A stretch of 64,000 bases of DNA, taken from Comamonas aquatica NBRC 14918. GTDB taxonomy: Bacteria > Pseudomonadota > Gammaproteobacteria > Burkholderiales > Burkholderiaceae_C. The translations under genes and the position numbers were made by a program. Shown piece by piece: positions 55,722 to 64,000 of this stretch. Numbering within the stretch: the first letter of the stretch is position 1; every line of letters begins with the position of its first letter. Location: assembly GCF_000739875.1 (NCBI RefSeq), contig NZ_BBJR01000021.1, forward strand, positions 124,001 to 188,000. Reading direction: 5' to 3'. The notes under the pieces are model-generated. The model did no database searches and was not told where the DNA came from. It saw nothing but the letters and a program-made list of their open reading frames with translations.

Positions 55722-57131
55722 TCAGCCTTTGAGCGTTTGCTCCAGCACATGCAATTGCTGGTTCAGCTCGGTCAGCTGCTGGCGCTCGGCGGCAATCTTG
55801 CGCACCGCGTGCAGCACCGTGGTGTGGTCGCGGCCGCCAAACAGCTCGCCGATCTCGGGCAGGCTCTTTTGCGTCAGCTCCTTGGCCAGGTACATGGCGA
55901 TCTGGCGCGGACGGGCAATGCTGGCCGGGCGCTTCTTGCTGTACATGTCCGCGACCTTGATCTTGTAATAGTCGGCCACGGTCTTCTGGATGTTCTCCAC
56001 GCTGATCTGGCGGTTCTGGATGCTCAGCAGATCGCGCAGCGCCTCGCGCGCCAGCTGGATGGAGACTTCCTTCTGGTTGAAGCGCGAGTACGCCAGGATC
56101 TTGCGCAGCGCGCCTTCCAGCTCACGCACGTTGGAGCGCACGTTCTTGGCCACGAAGAAGGCGACTTCCTCGGGCATCTCGGCGTTCTCGGCGCGGGCCT
56201 TGTTGATCAGGATGGCCACGCGCATTTCCAGCTCGGGTGGCTCGATGGCCACCGTGAGGCCGGAGTCGAAGCGCGAGACCAGGCGCTCGTGGATGTTGGC
56301 CAGACCCTTGGGGTAGGTGTCGGACGTCATCACGATGTGGCTCTTCTTGGCCAGCAGGGCTTCGAAGGCGTTGAAGAACTCTTCCTGCGTGCGGTCCTTG
56401 TTGGCGAAGAACTGGACGTCATCGATCAACAAAAGGTCGAGCGAGTGGTAGCGTTCCTTGAACTCGTCAAAGGTGCGGCGCTGGTATGCCTTGACCACAT
56501 CTGAAACAAATTGTTCAGCGTGGATGTAGAGAACTTTGGCGTCGGGCCGGTCTTTGAGCAACTGGTTGCCCACAGCGTGCACCAGGTGGGTCTTACCCAG
56601 ACCCACACCGCCATAGATGAACAGCGGGTTGTACAGGTGGCCGGGCGAGGCGGCGACGTGCATGGCGGCCGAGCGGGCCATGCGGTTGGCCGTGCCTTCC
56701 ACCAGCGTCTCGAACGTCAGGGCGGAATTGAGGCGGTTGCGGAAGACGGGCGAAGCCGGTTCCTCCGCGCTGGGGCTGGAGGTGGGCGCTGCGCTGGGGC
56801 TGTCGGAGGGCGTGTTGCGCTCGCCGGCATAGGGGCGAACATACGTGCGCACCACGCTTTCGCGCTGAGCGAGTGCCAACTCCAGTGCCACGGGTTGACC
56901 GTACAGGTCTTCCAGCAGGCCCGCGATGCGCGCGGCGTACTGGGCGCGGATCCAGTCCAGCTTGAAGCGGTTGGCGACATACACCGTCACCTTGGAGAAA
57001 TCCTCCGCCACGTGCGCGGTCAGGGGCTTGATCCAGGTGTTGAACTGTTGCTCGGGCAGGTCCTGGCCGAGCTGCTCGACGCAGGCCAGCCACAGGCCCA
57101 GGCCGGCGTCGTTGGTGGGTTCCTCGGTCAT
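55722..57131 (-). CDS. dnaA: Chromosomal replication initiator protein DnaA
   Basis: A 469-residue DnaA: domain I (1-80), a Pro/Ser-rich linker (about 100-125, [16 protein letters not shown]), the AAA+ domain III (Walker [14 protein letters not shown], Walker [11 protein letters not shown]) and the C-terminal DNA-binding domain with the signature [15 protein letters not shown] that reads DnaA boxes. Its promoter region contains one perfect DnaA box (57200-57208) and one near box (57150-57158), consistent with autoregulation. Confidence 0.98.
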   Translation of the reverse strand: MTEEPTNDAGLGLWLACVEQLGQDLPEQQFNTWIKPLTAHVAEDFSKVTVYVANRFKLDWIRAQYAARIAGLLEDLYGQPVALELALAQRESVVRTYVRPYAGERNTPSDSPSAAPTSSPSAEEPASPVFRNRLNSALTFETLVEGTANRMARSAAMHVAASPGHLYNPLFIYGGVGLGKTHLVHAVGNQLLKDRPDAKVLYIHAEQFVSDVVKAYQRRTFDEFKERYHSLDLLLIDDVQFFANKDRTQEEFFNAFEALLAKKSHIVMTSDTYPKGLANIHERLVSRFDSGLTVAIEPPELEMRVAILINKARAENAEMPEEVAFFVAKNVRSNVRELEGALRKILAYSRFNQKEVSIQLAREALRDLLSIQNRQISVENIQKTVADYYKIKVADMYSKKRPASIARPRQIAMYLAKELTQKSLPEIGELFGGRDHTTVLHAVRKIAAERQQLTELNQQLHVLEQTLKG

Positions 57132-57475
57132 TTCAATCGGAGCGCTTTTTGTGGATAGGAGGAACGGTGATGGGGCTGTGATTGTAGCTTTTCAAACGGT
57201 TATCCACAAACACGGACGACTTTTGCACCGGTCTGGTGCGGGGGCGTATTTTGGACCATCTTTAGAGGGTCATTGCAAGAGGTGGCTAACACTGAGATAA
57301 TTTTGGGTTTCCCTGAATGTGTTCAGGGTGATAAGCCCCGCGCGAAGCTTTTATTTGCGGCCGCTTGCCCCTGGCAGGCGCCTTGCAGATGTGCTTGGCT
57401 GGGGGAATTTGGGCAGTGTGCATTCATGAGGAATGCATGGGCCAGTAAAAAACTGAACCTTCTCAAGGAACGAAC
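57132..57475. other. dnaA-rpmH divergent promoter region
   Basis: In many bacteria oriC lies here. In this window it is only 344 bp, not strikingly AT-rich, and holds just two DnaA boxes: TGTGGATAG at 57150-57158 and TTATCCACA at 57200-57208. I read it as an autoregulated dnaA promoter plus the rpmH promoter rather than a full origin. Confidence 0.7.
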
Positions 57476-57610
57476 ATGAAGCGTACATACCAACCCTCCA
57501 AGACCAAGCGCGCTCGCACCCACGGTTTCCTGGTCCGCATGAAGACCAAGGGCGGCCGCGCCGTGATCAACGCACGCCGCGCCAAGGGCCGCAAGCGTCT
57601 GGCCGTCTAA
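57476..57610 (+). CDS. rpmH: 50S ribosomal protein L34
   Basis: A 44-residue basic ribosomal protein with the invariant [18 protein letters not shown] start and RRAKGRKRL end. The ATG at 57476 follows CAAGGAAC. It begins the conserved rpmH-rnpA-yidD-yidC-mnmE block, divergent from dnaA. Confidence 0.98.
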   Translation: MKRTYQPSKTKRARTHGFLVRMKTKGGRAVINARRAKGRKRLAV

Positions 57611-57671
57611 GGCAAGCACGCTTGGCCGACTGCCTGACACCAATCCCTGCTGCATGGCAGGGCCTGTTGTG

Positions 57672-58172
57672 ATGCAACGGCTCAAAACGCGCCCCCAATT
57701 TCAGGCAACGCTGTCCGGGGGAACCGTTTCCCGGACGCCGCACTTTGCTTTGCACCGCCTGGTGCTGGGCGCTACGGATGTTGCCAAGGACGCTGTGCCA
57801 ACAGGGCCCGGTGCCGTGCTTTATGAGCAGGCACCGCAGGCCCTGTTTGTCGTGCCCGGGTGCTCGGCACCCCAGGTGTGGCTGAGCCCGTTGGTGCCCA
57901 AGCGCTGGGCCAAGCGTTCGGTGACGCGGCACACCATCAAGCGACAGATCTATGCCGTGGCCAGCGAATTCGATGCGCAGCTGCAGGCCTTGCCGCCGGC
58001 GGCGTATGTGGTGCGCCTGCGTGCCGGCTTTGACCGCAAGCAGTTCATCAGCGCCACCTCGGAGCCGCTGAAGCAGGCGGTGCGTGCGGAGCTGCAGCAA
58101 CTGCTGGCACACGCCACGCGCCGCAAGACGCCCGAGCCGGCGGCCGATGCCGCAGTGCAGGAAGCGGGCTGA
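57672..58172 (+). CDS. rnpA: Ribonuclease P protein component
   Basis: A 166-residue RnpA that assists the catalytic RNA in processing pre-tRNA 5' ends. The N-terminal MQRLKTRPQFQATL is typical for the family in Comamonadaceae; the RNR-type basic motif appears as AKRSVTRHTIKRQIY. It carries a 20-residue variable C-terminal tail. The start at 57672 is favoured; an in-frame ATG six codons upstream (57654) is possible. Confidence 0.95.
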   Translation: MQRLKTRPQFQATLSGGTVSRTPHFALHRLVLGATDVAKDAVPTGPGAVLYEQAPQALFVVPGCSAPQVWLSPLVPKRWAKRSVTRHTIKRQIYAVASEFDAQLQALPPAAYVVRLRAGFDRKQFISATSEPLKQAVRAELQQLLAHATRRKTPEPAADAAVQEAG

Positions 58173-58175
58173 GCC

Positions 58176-58448
58176 ATGGTGCGCGCCCTGCTCATGGCCC
58201 TGGTGCGTGGCTACCGCTTTTTCCTGAGTCCGTGGCTGGGCTCGGCCTGCCGTTTTGAACCGACCTGTTCCGCCTACTCTTTGAAGGCGTTAGAGCAGCA
58301 TGGCGCAGCGGCCGGCACTTATTTGACACTGCGGCGACTGGTACGCTGCCATCCGTGGTGTGATGGCGGGCATGATCCGGTGCCCGACCACCCGCCCAAG
58401 CTGTTTACCGGTTTGACCTCCTCTTCCTCACCAAAGAAGTCTTCATGA
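58176..58448 (+). CDS. yidD: Membrane protein insertion efficiency factor YidD
   Basis: A 90-residue YidD: RGYRFFLSPWLGSACRFEPT and CSAYSLKALEQHG hold the conserved cysteines and the amphipathic helix; CHPWCDGGHDPVP closes the family pattern. It helps YidC insert proteins. It starts 3 bp after rnpA and overlaps yidC by 4 bp (ATGA), so it is translationally coupled. Confidence 0.97.
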   Translation: MVRALLMALVRGYRFFLSPWLGSACRFEPTCSAYSLKALEQHGAAAGTYLTLRRLVRCHPWCDGGHDPVPDHPPKLFTGLTSSSSPKKSS

Positions 58449-60148
58449 ACGACATTCGCCGCACCATTTTGTGGGTGATATTTGGCTTTTCCATGGTTTT
58501 GCTGTGGGACAAATGGCAAATCCACAACGGCAAGCAAGCCACGTTCTTCCCCACGCCCGTGACGGCCACCGCGCCTGCCGAGAGCAAGCCGGCGGAAGTG
58601 CCTGCGGCCGTGGCCGCTGCAGCGACGGCGTCGCCCAGCGACGTGCCCGGTGGCGCGGACGCCGCCCCGGTGGCCCGCGAGAAGATCACCGTCACCACCG
58701 ACGTGATGCGCCTGACCTTTGACGGCCAGGGCGGTGCGCTGGTGCACGCCGAGCTGCTGAAGTACGCCGCCGACGGCGACCACAGCCAGCCCTTCGTGCT
58801 GTTCGATGAGAGCAGCAGCCGCGTCTATATGGCGCAGACGGGCCTGATCGGCGGCAACTACCCCACGCACAAGACCGTGATGACGGTGCAGCCCGGCGAG
58901 CGCACGCTCAAGGACGGCCAGAACGAGCTGCAGGTGCGCTTCGAGTCGCCCGTGCAGGACGGCGTGAAGCTGGTCAAGACCTTCACCCTCAAGCGCGGCG
59001 CCTACGACATCGGCGTGCAGCACGAGGTGGTGAACGCCGGCACGGCCGCCATCACCCCCCAGCTGTACCTGCAGCTGCTGCGTGACGGCAACGCGGTGGA
59101 CGGCGGCAATGCCTTCTACTCCACCTTCACCGGCCCGGCCATCTACACCGACACCGCCAAGTACCAGAAGGTCGAGTTCAAGAACATCGACAAGGACAAG
59201 CTCGACTTCGAGAAGTCCTCCACCAGCGGCTACGTGGCCATGGTGCAGCACTACTTCGCCAGCGCCTGGTTGCTGGGTGACGGCATCCAGCGCGATAACT
59301 ACGCGCGCAAGGTGGGCGACAACCTGTACGCCGCCGGCATGATCACCCCCGTGGGCACGCTGCAACCTGGCGAGACCAAGACCGTGCAGGCGCGCCTGTT
59401 CGCCGGCCCCCAGCTGGAAAAGACCCTGGAAGCACTGGCCCCCGGCCTGGAGCTGGTCAAGGACTACGGCTGGCTGACCATCCTGGCCAAGCCCCTGTAC
59501 TGGCTGCTGGACAAGATCCACGGCATCCTGGGCAACTGGGGCTGGTCCATCGTCGGTCTGGTGCTGTTCCTGAAGATCCTGTTCTACTGGTTGAACGCCA
59601 AGGCCTACGCCTCGATGGCCAAGATGAAGGCCATCAACCCCAAGATCATGGAGATGCGTGAGCGCCTGAAGGGCAACCCGCAGCAGATGCAGCAGGAGAT
59701 GATGCGCATCTACCGTGAGGAGAAGGTCAACCCCATGGGCGGTTGCTTCCCCATCATGATCCAGATCCCCGTGTTCATCGCGCTGTACTGGGTGCTGCTG
59801 TCGTCGGTGGAAATCCGCCACGCGCCCTGGATCTTGTGGATCACCGACCTGTCGGCCAAGGACCCCTTCTTCATCCTGCCGCTGCTGATGACCCTGTCCT
59901 CGCTGCTGCAGACGGCCCTGAACCCCGTGCCGCCCGATCCGATGCAGGCCAAGATGATGTGGTTCATGCCCCTGATCTTCAGCGTCATGTTCTTCATGTT
60001 CCCGGCCGGCCTGGTGCTGTACTGGCTGACCAACAACATCCTGTCGATCGCCCAGCAGTGGGTCATCAACACCCGCATGGGCGTGCCCCCGCAGTTCAAC
60101 CTGCCCAGCTTCAAGTCGGCGCCCGCAGACGCCGGCAAGATGAAGTAA
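58445..60148 (+). CDS. yidC: Membrane protein insertase YidC
   Basis: A 567-residue YidC/Oxa1 insertase: an N-terminal signal-anchor helix (TILWVIFGFSMVLLWDKW), a large periplasmic domain (about 80-350) and five C-terminal membrane helices with the conserved 60KD_IMP core (GNWGWSIVGLVLFLKILFYW, NPMGGCFPIMIQIPVFIALY, FPAGLVLYWLTNNILSIAQQ). Inserts respiratory and ATP synthase subunits with or without SecYEG. Followed by a strong terminator. Confidence 0.98.
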   Translation: MNDIRRTILWVIFGFSMVLLWDKWQIHNGKQATFFPTPVTATAPAESKPAEVPAAVAAAATASPSDVPGGADAAPVAREKITVTTDVMRLTFDGQGGALVHAELLKYAADGDHSQPFVLFDESSSRVYMAQTGLIGGNYPTHKTVMTVQPGERTLKDGQNELQVRFESPVQDGVKLVKTFTLKRGAYDIGVQHEVVNAGTAAITPQLYLQLLRDGNAVDGGNAFYSTFTGPAIYTDTAKYQKVEFKNIDKDKLDFEKSSTSGYVAMVQHYFASAWLLGDGIQRDNYARKVGDNLYAAGMITPVGTLQPGETKTVQARLFAGPQLEKTLEALAPGLELVKDYGWLTILAKPLYWLLDKIHGILGNWGWSIVGLVLFLKILFYWLNAKAYASMAKMKAINPKIMEMRERLKGNPQQMQQEMMRIYREEKVNPMGGCFPIMIQIPVFIALYWVLLSSVEIRHAPWILWITDLSAKDPFFILPLLMTLSSLLQTALNPVPPDPMQAKMMWFMPLIFSVMFFMFPAGLVLYWLTNNILSIAQQWVINTRMGVPPQFNLPSFKSAPADAGKMK

Positions 60149-60168
60149 GCCGCCCCGCTGACATCCCC

Positions 60169-60199
60169 CAAAGGCCGCGCAAGCGGCCTTTGGTTTTTA
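60169..60199 (+). terminator. Terminator downstream of yidC
   Basis: CAAAGGCCGC (60169-60178) and GCGGCCTTTG (60183-60192) with a GCAA loop, then GTTTTTAA. Confidence 0.93.
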
Positions 60200-60352
60200 A
60201 AACAAGAGCGCACTGCGCGCGCCAGGACTGCGTTTCACAGTCGATTGGCTGCAAAGTCGTTGAGTGCCGAGCGCAGTGTGCTCCTGTTTTGAAAGCCTGT
60301 TTTGCGTGCCCCTGGCTATCATGGGCACCGCCCCCACTGAGGACGTGACGCC

Positions 60353-61795
60353 ATGCTTGCCCGCCATTCCGATCCCATCGTCGCCATCGCCACCGCCCCC
60401 GGGCGCGGGGCCGTCGGCATTGTGCGTGTCTCCGGCAAGGCCATCGGCGCCCTGGTGCGCCACCTGCTGGGCAAGGACCTGAAGCCGCGCGAGGCCAGCT
60501 ACCTGCCCTTCAAGGACGCCAAGGGCGCGCCCATCGACCATGGCCTGGCGCTGTACTTCCCCGGCCCGAACAGCTACACCGGCGAGGACGTGCTGGAGCT
60601 GCAGGCCCACGGCGGCTCCGTGGTGCTGCAGCTGCTGCTGGCGCGCTGCCTGGAGGCCGCACAGGCGCCGGGGGCTGACGGCGCCCCGGTCCTGCCCGGC
60701 CTGCGCCTGGCCCAGCCCGGCGAGTTCACCGAGCGCGCCTTCCTGAACGACAAGATCGACCTGGCCCAGGCCGAGGCGATTGCCGACCTGATCGACGCCA
60801 GCACCGAGGCCGCGGCGCGCAGCGCCAGCCGCTCGCTGTCGGGCGACTTCTCGCGCGAGATCGGCGAACTGCGCGAAGCCCTGGTGCACCTGCGCATGCT
60901 GGTGGAGGCCACGCTGGACTTCCCCGAGGAAGAGATCGACTTCCTGCAAAAGGCCGATGCCTATGGCCAGCTGGACGCGCTGCGCGACCAGCTGGGCCAG
61001 GTGCTGGCCCGCACCCAGCAGGGCGCGCTGCTGCGCGAAGGCATCAAGGTGGTGATTGCCGGCCAGCCCAATGCCGGCAAAAGCTCGCTGCTGAACGCGC
61101 TGGCCGGGGCCGAGCTGGCCATCGTCACCCCGATCGCCGGTACCACGCGCGACAAGGTGCAGCAGACCATCCAGATCGACGGTGTGCCGCTGCACGTGAT
61201 CGACACCGCCGGCCTGCGCGACAGCGAGGACGAGGTGGAGCGCATCGGCATTGCCCGCGCCTGGGACGAGATCGCCGCCGCCGATGCCGTGCTGTTCCTG
61301 CACGACCTTTCGCGCATGGGCGAGGCCGGCTACGTGGCCGACGATCTGGAGATTGCGCACACGCTGGCCGAGCGCATTGCGCCGAACATTCCTGTCATCG
61401 ACCTGTGGAACAAGACCGACCTGGCCGCACCCGGCGCGCAGATGCAACCGCTGGCGCCCTTGGCGGGTCGCCAGGGCAGCGAGGCCAGCCTGAGCCTGTC
61501 GGCGCGCACCGGCGACGGCCTGGACGCCGTGCGCCAGCGCCTGCTGCAGGTGGCCGGCTGGCAGTCGGCGGCCGAGGGCCTGTACATCGCCCGCGCGCGC
61601 CATGTGGAGGCGCTGCAGGCCGTGGGCGCCCACCTTGAGGAAGCGCACGCGCAGCTGAACGTGCCCGGCCCGGCGCTGGACATCCTGGCCGAAGAACTGC
61701 GCCTGGCGCAGACGGCGCTGAACAGCATCACGGGCGAATTCACATCGGATGATTTGCTAGGCGTGATCTTCTCCAGCTTCTGCATCGGAAAATAA
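60353..61795 (+). CDS. mnmE: tRNA modification GTPase MnmE
   Basis: A 480-residue MnmE (TrmE/ThdF), the GTPase partner of MnmG in making cmnm5U34 in tRNAs. The tetrahydrofolate-binding N-terminal domain begins [20 protein letters not shown]; the G domain has [14 protein letters not shown] (G1), the IAGTTRD loop, DTAGLRD (G3) and NKTD (G4); the C-terminal FCIGK motif, with the catalytic Cys, ends the protein. Its last 18 bases (61778-61795) match the kind of attachment site used by SGI1-family and other islands, and an integrase gene follows 240 bp downstream. Confidence 0.98.
   Translation: MLARHSDPIVAIATAPGRGAVGIVRVSGKAIGALVRHLLGKDLKPREASYLPFKDAKGAPIDHGLALYFPGPNSYTGEDVLELQAHGGSVVLQLLLARCLEAAQAPGADGAPVLPGLRLAQPGEFTERAFLNDKIDLAQAEAIADLIDASTEAAARSASRSLSGDFSREIGELREALVHLRMLVEATLDFPEEEIDFLQKADAYGQLDALRDQLGQVLARTQQGALLREGIKVVIAGQPNAGKSSLLNALAGAELAIVTPIAGTTRDKVQQTIQIDGVPLHVIDTAGLRDSEDEVERIGIARAWDEIAAADAVLFLHDLSRMGEAGYVADDLEIAHTLAERIAPNIPVIDLWNKTDLAAPGAQMQPLAPLAGRQGSEASLSLSARTGDGLDAVRQRLLQVAGWQSAAEGLYIARARHVEALQAVGAHLEEAHAQLNVPGPALDILAEELRLAQTALNSITGEFTSDDLLGVIFSSFCIGK
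61778..61795 (+). other. Candidate island attachment site (attL) at the mnmE 3' end
   Basis: TTCTGCATCGGAAAATAA encodes FCIGK-stop and corresponds in position to the 18-bp attB of SGI1-type islands at the mnmE/trmE 3' end. The partner copy would lie right of the window, so the site cannot be confirmed here. Confidence 0.65.
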
Positions 61796-61906
61796 ATTTG
61801 GTTCCGCAACGGTCCGGATTGTTCTGTTTTCTGATCTGCAACCCATTGATCAATCATTGATATTCATCCAGGTTGTTCTTGGATGTTCCGCATGGATCCG
61901 TCAGAA

Positions 61907-62014
61907 TGTGTGCCCAGATGTGTGCCCATTTTGAGAATGGTGTGCCCATCAGAAATATGTCGGTGTGCCCTTGATGATTTTTTAAGCAATCACCTTGCTT
62001 CCCATGGGCACACC
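61907..62014. repeat. Cluster of GTGTGCCCA repeats (candidate integrase arm sites)
   Basis: Direct copies TGTGTGCCCA (61907-61916), TGTGTGCCCA (61919-61928), GGTGTGCCCA (61939-61948) and GGTGTGCCCT (61962-61971), plus one inverted copy TGGGCACACC (62005-62014), lie between the mnmE 3' end and the integrase start. Such short repeats beside att cores usually bind the N-terminal arm-binding domain of tyrosine integrases; they could also regulate the integrase promoter. Confidence 0.75.
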
Positions 62015-62034
62015 TCCTCGAGGAGACTGCGCCC

Positions 62035-63357
62035 ATGCCACTGACGGACACCAAGCTCAAAGCATTGAAACCACGCGACAAGTCGTACCAAGAAGCCGAT
62101 GAAGGCGGCTTGTTTGTCGAGGTCTTGCCCAGTGGCCAAAAGACATGGCGCTTGCGCTATCGCATGGGGGGGCGTGGCGCCAAGCAGGAGAAAGTGACCC
62201 TGGGTGAATACCCGGTCTACAGCTTGGGGGATGCGCGTGCTTGGCGGGAGGCATCCAAAGCCTTGGCGGCCCGGGGCGTGTCACCGATGGCACTCAAGCG
62301 GGGCGATCTGGTGTCTGCAGATGCCACGCCTGCTGCCAAGGAGTTGGCGGATAGTTATCTGAAGCACTGGTGCCAGAAAACGACTGAAAAGGCCCGTGCC
62401 AAAGAAGAGCAGCGCCAGCAAGAGGATTCGGTGGCTGCCTTTGCGTGGCGCTGGTTTGCAGAGATTGCCGAACCATCCAATAGCAACCCGCGCAATGTGC
62501 GGCGGGTGCTGGAGAAGGACATCATTCCGGCCATTGGGACCCAGCAGGTGTCGGACGTGACGGTCGAGGATGTGCTGGCCATCACCGACCGCATCAAGGC
62601 GCGCGGGGCCGACCAAATGGCATTGCAAACCCGCAATGTGTTGAAGCGCCTTTTTGCCTATGCGATTGCGCGGCAGAAGATGCAATTCAATCCTGCGGCA
62701 GCGATCGAGGCCAAGTTCATCGCCCAGGCGCGCAGCCGGGACGTGGCCCTCAGCCCCGAGGAAGTGGGGCGCTTGCTGCGTGGGATTTACCAGTCCGGCA
62801 TGAAGCGTGCACACAAGCTGGCGCTGCACCTGCTCATCTTGTGCATGGTGCGCAAGACCGAGTTGGTGCATGCCCGCTGGGAAGAGCTGGATCTGGAAAA
62901 CGCCGAGTGGTGCATACCGATGGAGCGCATGAAGAAAGACCGGCCTCACTTTGTCCCCCTGTCGCGCCAAGCCGTGGCCATGTTTGAAGAGTTGAAGGGC
63001 CTGGCTGGCGGATCAGAATGGGTGTTTCCCAGCCGCAGCAGCTTGCACCAGCCCATCTCTCAGTCCACCCTGAATGTGGCCGTGCGTGCCTTGGAGCTGG
63101 ATGTGCGGGATTTTGTGATCCACGATTTCCGCCGCACAGCTTCCACCCTGTTGCATGAAGCCGGTTTCAACTCAGACTGGATTGAAAAGTCCTTGGCGCA
63201 CGAGCAAAAAGGTATCCGTGGCGTCTACAACCGGGCGCAATATGCGGAGCAGCGCCGCGATATGTTGCAGTGGTGGGCGGACTTTGTAGACAACCAGATT
63301 GACGAGGGTCGCAAAGTCATCATCGGTCGGTTTGGCAAGACGTACCAGGCGGCGTGA
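62035..63357 (+). CDS. Tyrosine-type site-specific integrase (P4-like, DUF4102 family)
   Basis: A 440-residue recombinase: N-terminal DUF4102 arm-binding domain (MPLTDTKLKALKPRDKSYQE, then EVLPSGQKTWRLRYRMGGRG), a SAM-like core-binding domain (about 130-230) and the catalytic domain. Catalytic residues are visible: Arg in MVRKTELVHARW, His-x-x-Arg in HDFRRTAS, His in KSLAHEQKG and the Tyr nucleophile in GVYNRAQYAEQ. Located 240 bp downstream of the mnmE 3' end in the same direction, it presumably integrates and excises the island that includes the hsdM gene. Confidence 0.95.
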   Translation: MPLTDTKLKALKPRDKSYQEADEGGLFVEVLPSGQKTWRLRYRMGGRGAKQEKVTLGEYPVYSLGDARAWREASKALAARGVSPMALKRGDLVSADATPAAKELADSYLKHWCQKTTEKARAKEEQRQQEDSVAAFAWRWFAEIAEPSNSNPRNVRRVLEKDIIPAIGTQQVSDVTVEDVLAITDRIKARGADQMALQTRNVLKRLFAYAIARQKMQFNPAAAIEAKFIAQARSRDVALSPEEVGRLLRGIYQSGMKRAHKLALHLLILCMVRKTELVHARWEELDLENAEWCIPMERMKKDRPHFVPLSRQAVAMFEELKGLAGGSEWVFPSRSSLHQPISQSTLNVAVRALELDVRDFVIHDFRRTASTLLHEAGFNSDWIEKSLAHEQKGIRGVYNRAQYAEQRRDMLQWWADFVDNQIDEGRKVIIGRFGKTYQAA

Positions 63358-63565
63358 GCCCCTGTCGGGACTCTCCCACGGCCTTTGACAGGGGCAATGC
63401 CTCTGCTGGCGCTGCCTGCGGGCTCATCTTTGGACCTGCTGGTTGGCGCCACGCTGCCGGCTAGGCAACTTGGGCATCCGGGAGGCTGCGGATCGCCGCT
63501 AAGATGAATGCAGTTACAAATCAAGCCAGAGTCTCTCGGGACGCTGGCCGTGCCTGTTCTTCCCC

Positions 63566-64000
63566 ATGCTCGACGACATCAAAAAAACCCTTTGGGCCAC
63601 CGCCGACAAGCTGCGCGCCAACATGGACGCTGCCGAATACAAGCACCTGGTGCTCGGCCTCATCTTCGTCAAATACATCTCTGACACCTTCGCCGCACAC
63701 CACGCCACGTTGATGCAGCGCCTGGCCGACCCGAACGACGAATACTTCTACGGCGATGCCGACCCCGCCGACATTGCGGCGGAACTGGAAGACCGCGACT
63801 ACTACAAAGAGGCCAACGTCTTCTGGGTGCCCGAAGGCGCACGCTGGGAAGCCCTGCGCAACGCGGCCAAACAGCCCGACATTGGTAAACGCATTGACGA
63901 CGCCCTGACCCTCATTGAGGCCGAGAACCCCAAACTCAAAGGCATCCTCGACAAACGCTATGCCCGCGCTCAGTTGCCCGATGGCAAGCTGGGCGAGCTG
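63566..64000 (+). CDS. hsdM: Type I restriction-modification methyltransferase subunit HsdM, 3' end beyond window
   Basis: The first 145 residues of HsdM: MLDDIKKTLWATADKLRANM, DAAEYKHLVLGLIFVKYISD and the helical N-terminal domain (HsdM_N) that follows (VFWVPEGARWEALRNAAKQP). The SAM-binding and NPPF motifs lie outside the window. Type I systems methylate or cut DNA at bipartite targets with HsdS and HsdR, which are expected downstream. The gene is the first cargo gene of the mnmE-associated island. No clear ribosome site precedes ATG 63566. Confidence 0.93.
   Translation, partial: MLDDIKKTLWATADKLRANMDAAEYKHLVLGLIFVKYISDTFAAHHATLMQRLADPNDEYFYGDADPADIAAELEDRDYYKEANVFWVPEGARWEALRNAAKQPDIGKRIDDALTLIEAENPKLKGILDKRYARAQLPDGKLGEL

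Overview
The window is high-GC chromosomal DNA of a betaproteobacterium, most likely a member of the Comamonadaceae (order Burkholderiales; Acidovorax/Comamonas/Alicycliphilus-like). The reasons are the protein flavour, the dnaA-dnaN-gyrB order with no recF between dnaN and gyrB, the rpmH-rnpA-yidD-yidC-mnmE block, and a dispersed intergenic repeat beginning ATAGCTGYCAGCGC that I associate with this family. It is an origin-proximal segment: the chromosome partition genes parA/parB with several parS sites, mnmG/rsmG, dnaA/dnaN/gyrB and the rpmH block all lie within 64 kb.

Layout. 0-4 kb: truncated AidB-like acyl-CoA dehydrogenase, RecQ helicase, PagL-like lipid A deacylase, hotdog thioesterase. 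4-8.2 kb: an amino-acid/D-amino-acid cluster (racemase, periplasmic binding protein, DadA-like flavoenzyme broken by a 16-bp tandem duplication, LysR regulator). 8.3-16.1 kb: cobalamin adenosyltransferase, EF-hand protein, D-lactate dehydrogenase-type flavoprotein, MFS pump with a divergent AraC regulator, membrane-anchored methyltransferase, and a pair of lipoproteins (Sel1-repeat and CsgG/HfaB-like). 16.1-21.3 kb: parB, an alpha/beta hydrolase, parA, rsmG, mnmG. 21.6-28.4 kb: chemoreceptor, copper-chaperone-like protein, thiolase, frameshifted GAF-GGDEF gene, rdgC, Spy-like periplasmic protein.

28.4-36 kb is the most unusual part. An AT-rich, gene-free 1.4-kb region carries four perfect DnaA boxes and two diverged copies of a module with a DnaA box, a 14-nt spacer and DnaA-trio-like CTA/TTA repeats, which looks like a replication origin lying about 28 kb from dnaA. 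A second, smaller DnaA-box cluster follows at 35.3-35.6 kb. Between them lie DNA-metabolism genes: a DUF4130/TIGR03915 protein, its radical-SAM partner (TIGR03916) whose GTG start overlaps a perfect LexA box, a PhnA/YjdM zinc-ribbon protein and a DinG-type helicase.

36-47.7 kb: uppP, a CNNM/CBS (HlyC/CorC) protein, a solo DUF3883 protein, Nudix, YkgJ and PepSY proteins, then a nitrogen-scavenging-type cluster: a NrtT/TauT-like ABC transporter, an alpha/beta hydrolase, a GntR regulator and allophanate hydrolase (atzF-like), with matching GntR-type palindromes before both the transporter and the amidase. 47.7-51.7 kb is a lower-GC accessory patch with relics: a copy of the gyrB 3' end, an N-terminal piece of a DISARM-type SNF2 helicase (DrmD-like), a small secreted protein, an amidohydrolase fragment and an IS21-family istB with an istA stub. 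51.7-61.8 kb: gyrB, dnaN, dnaA (leftward) and rpmH, rnpA, yidD, yidC, mnmE (rightward). At the 3' end of mnmE a tyrosine integrase with flanking repeated GTGTGCCCA sites, followed by the start of a type I restriction-modification hsdM gene, marks one end of a genomic island that runs out of the window.
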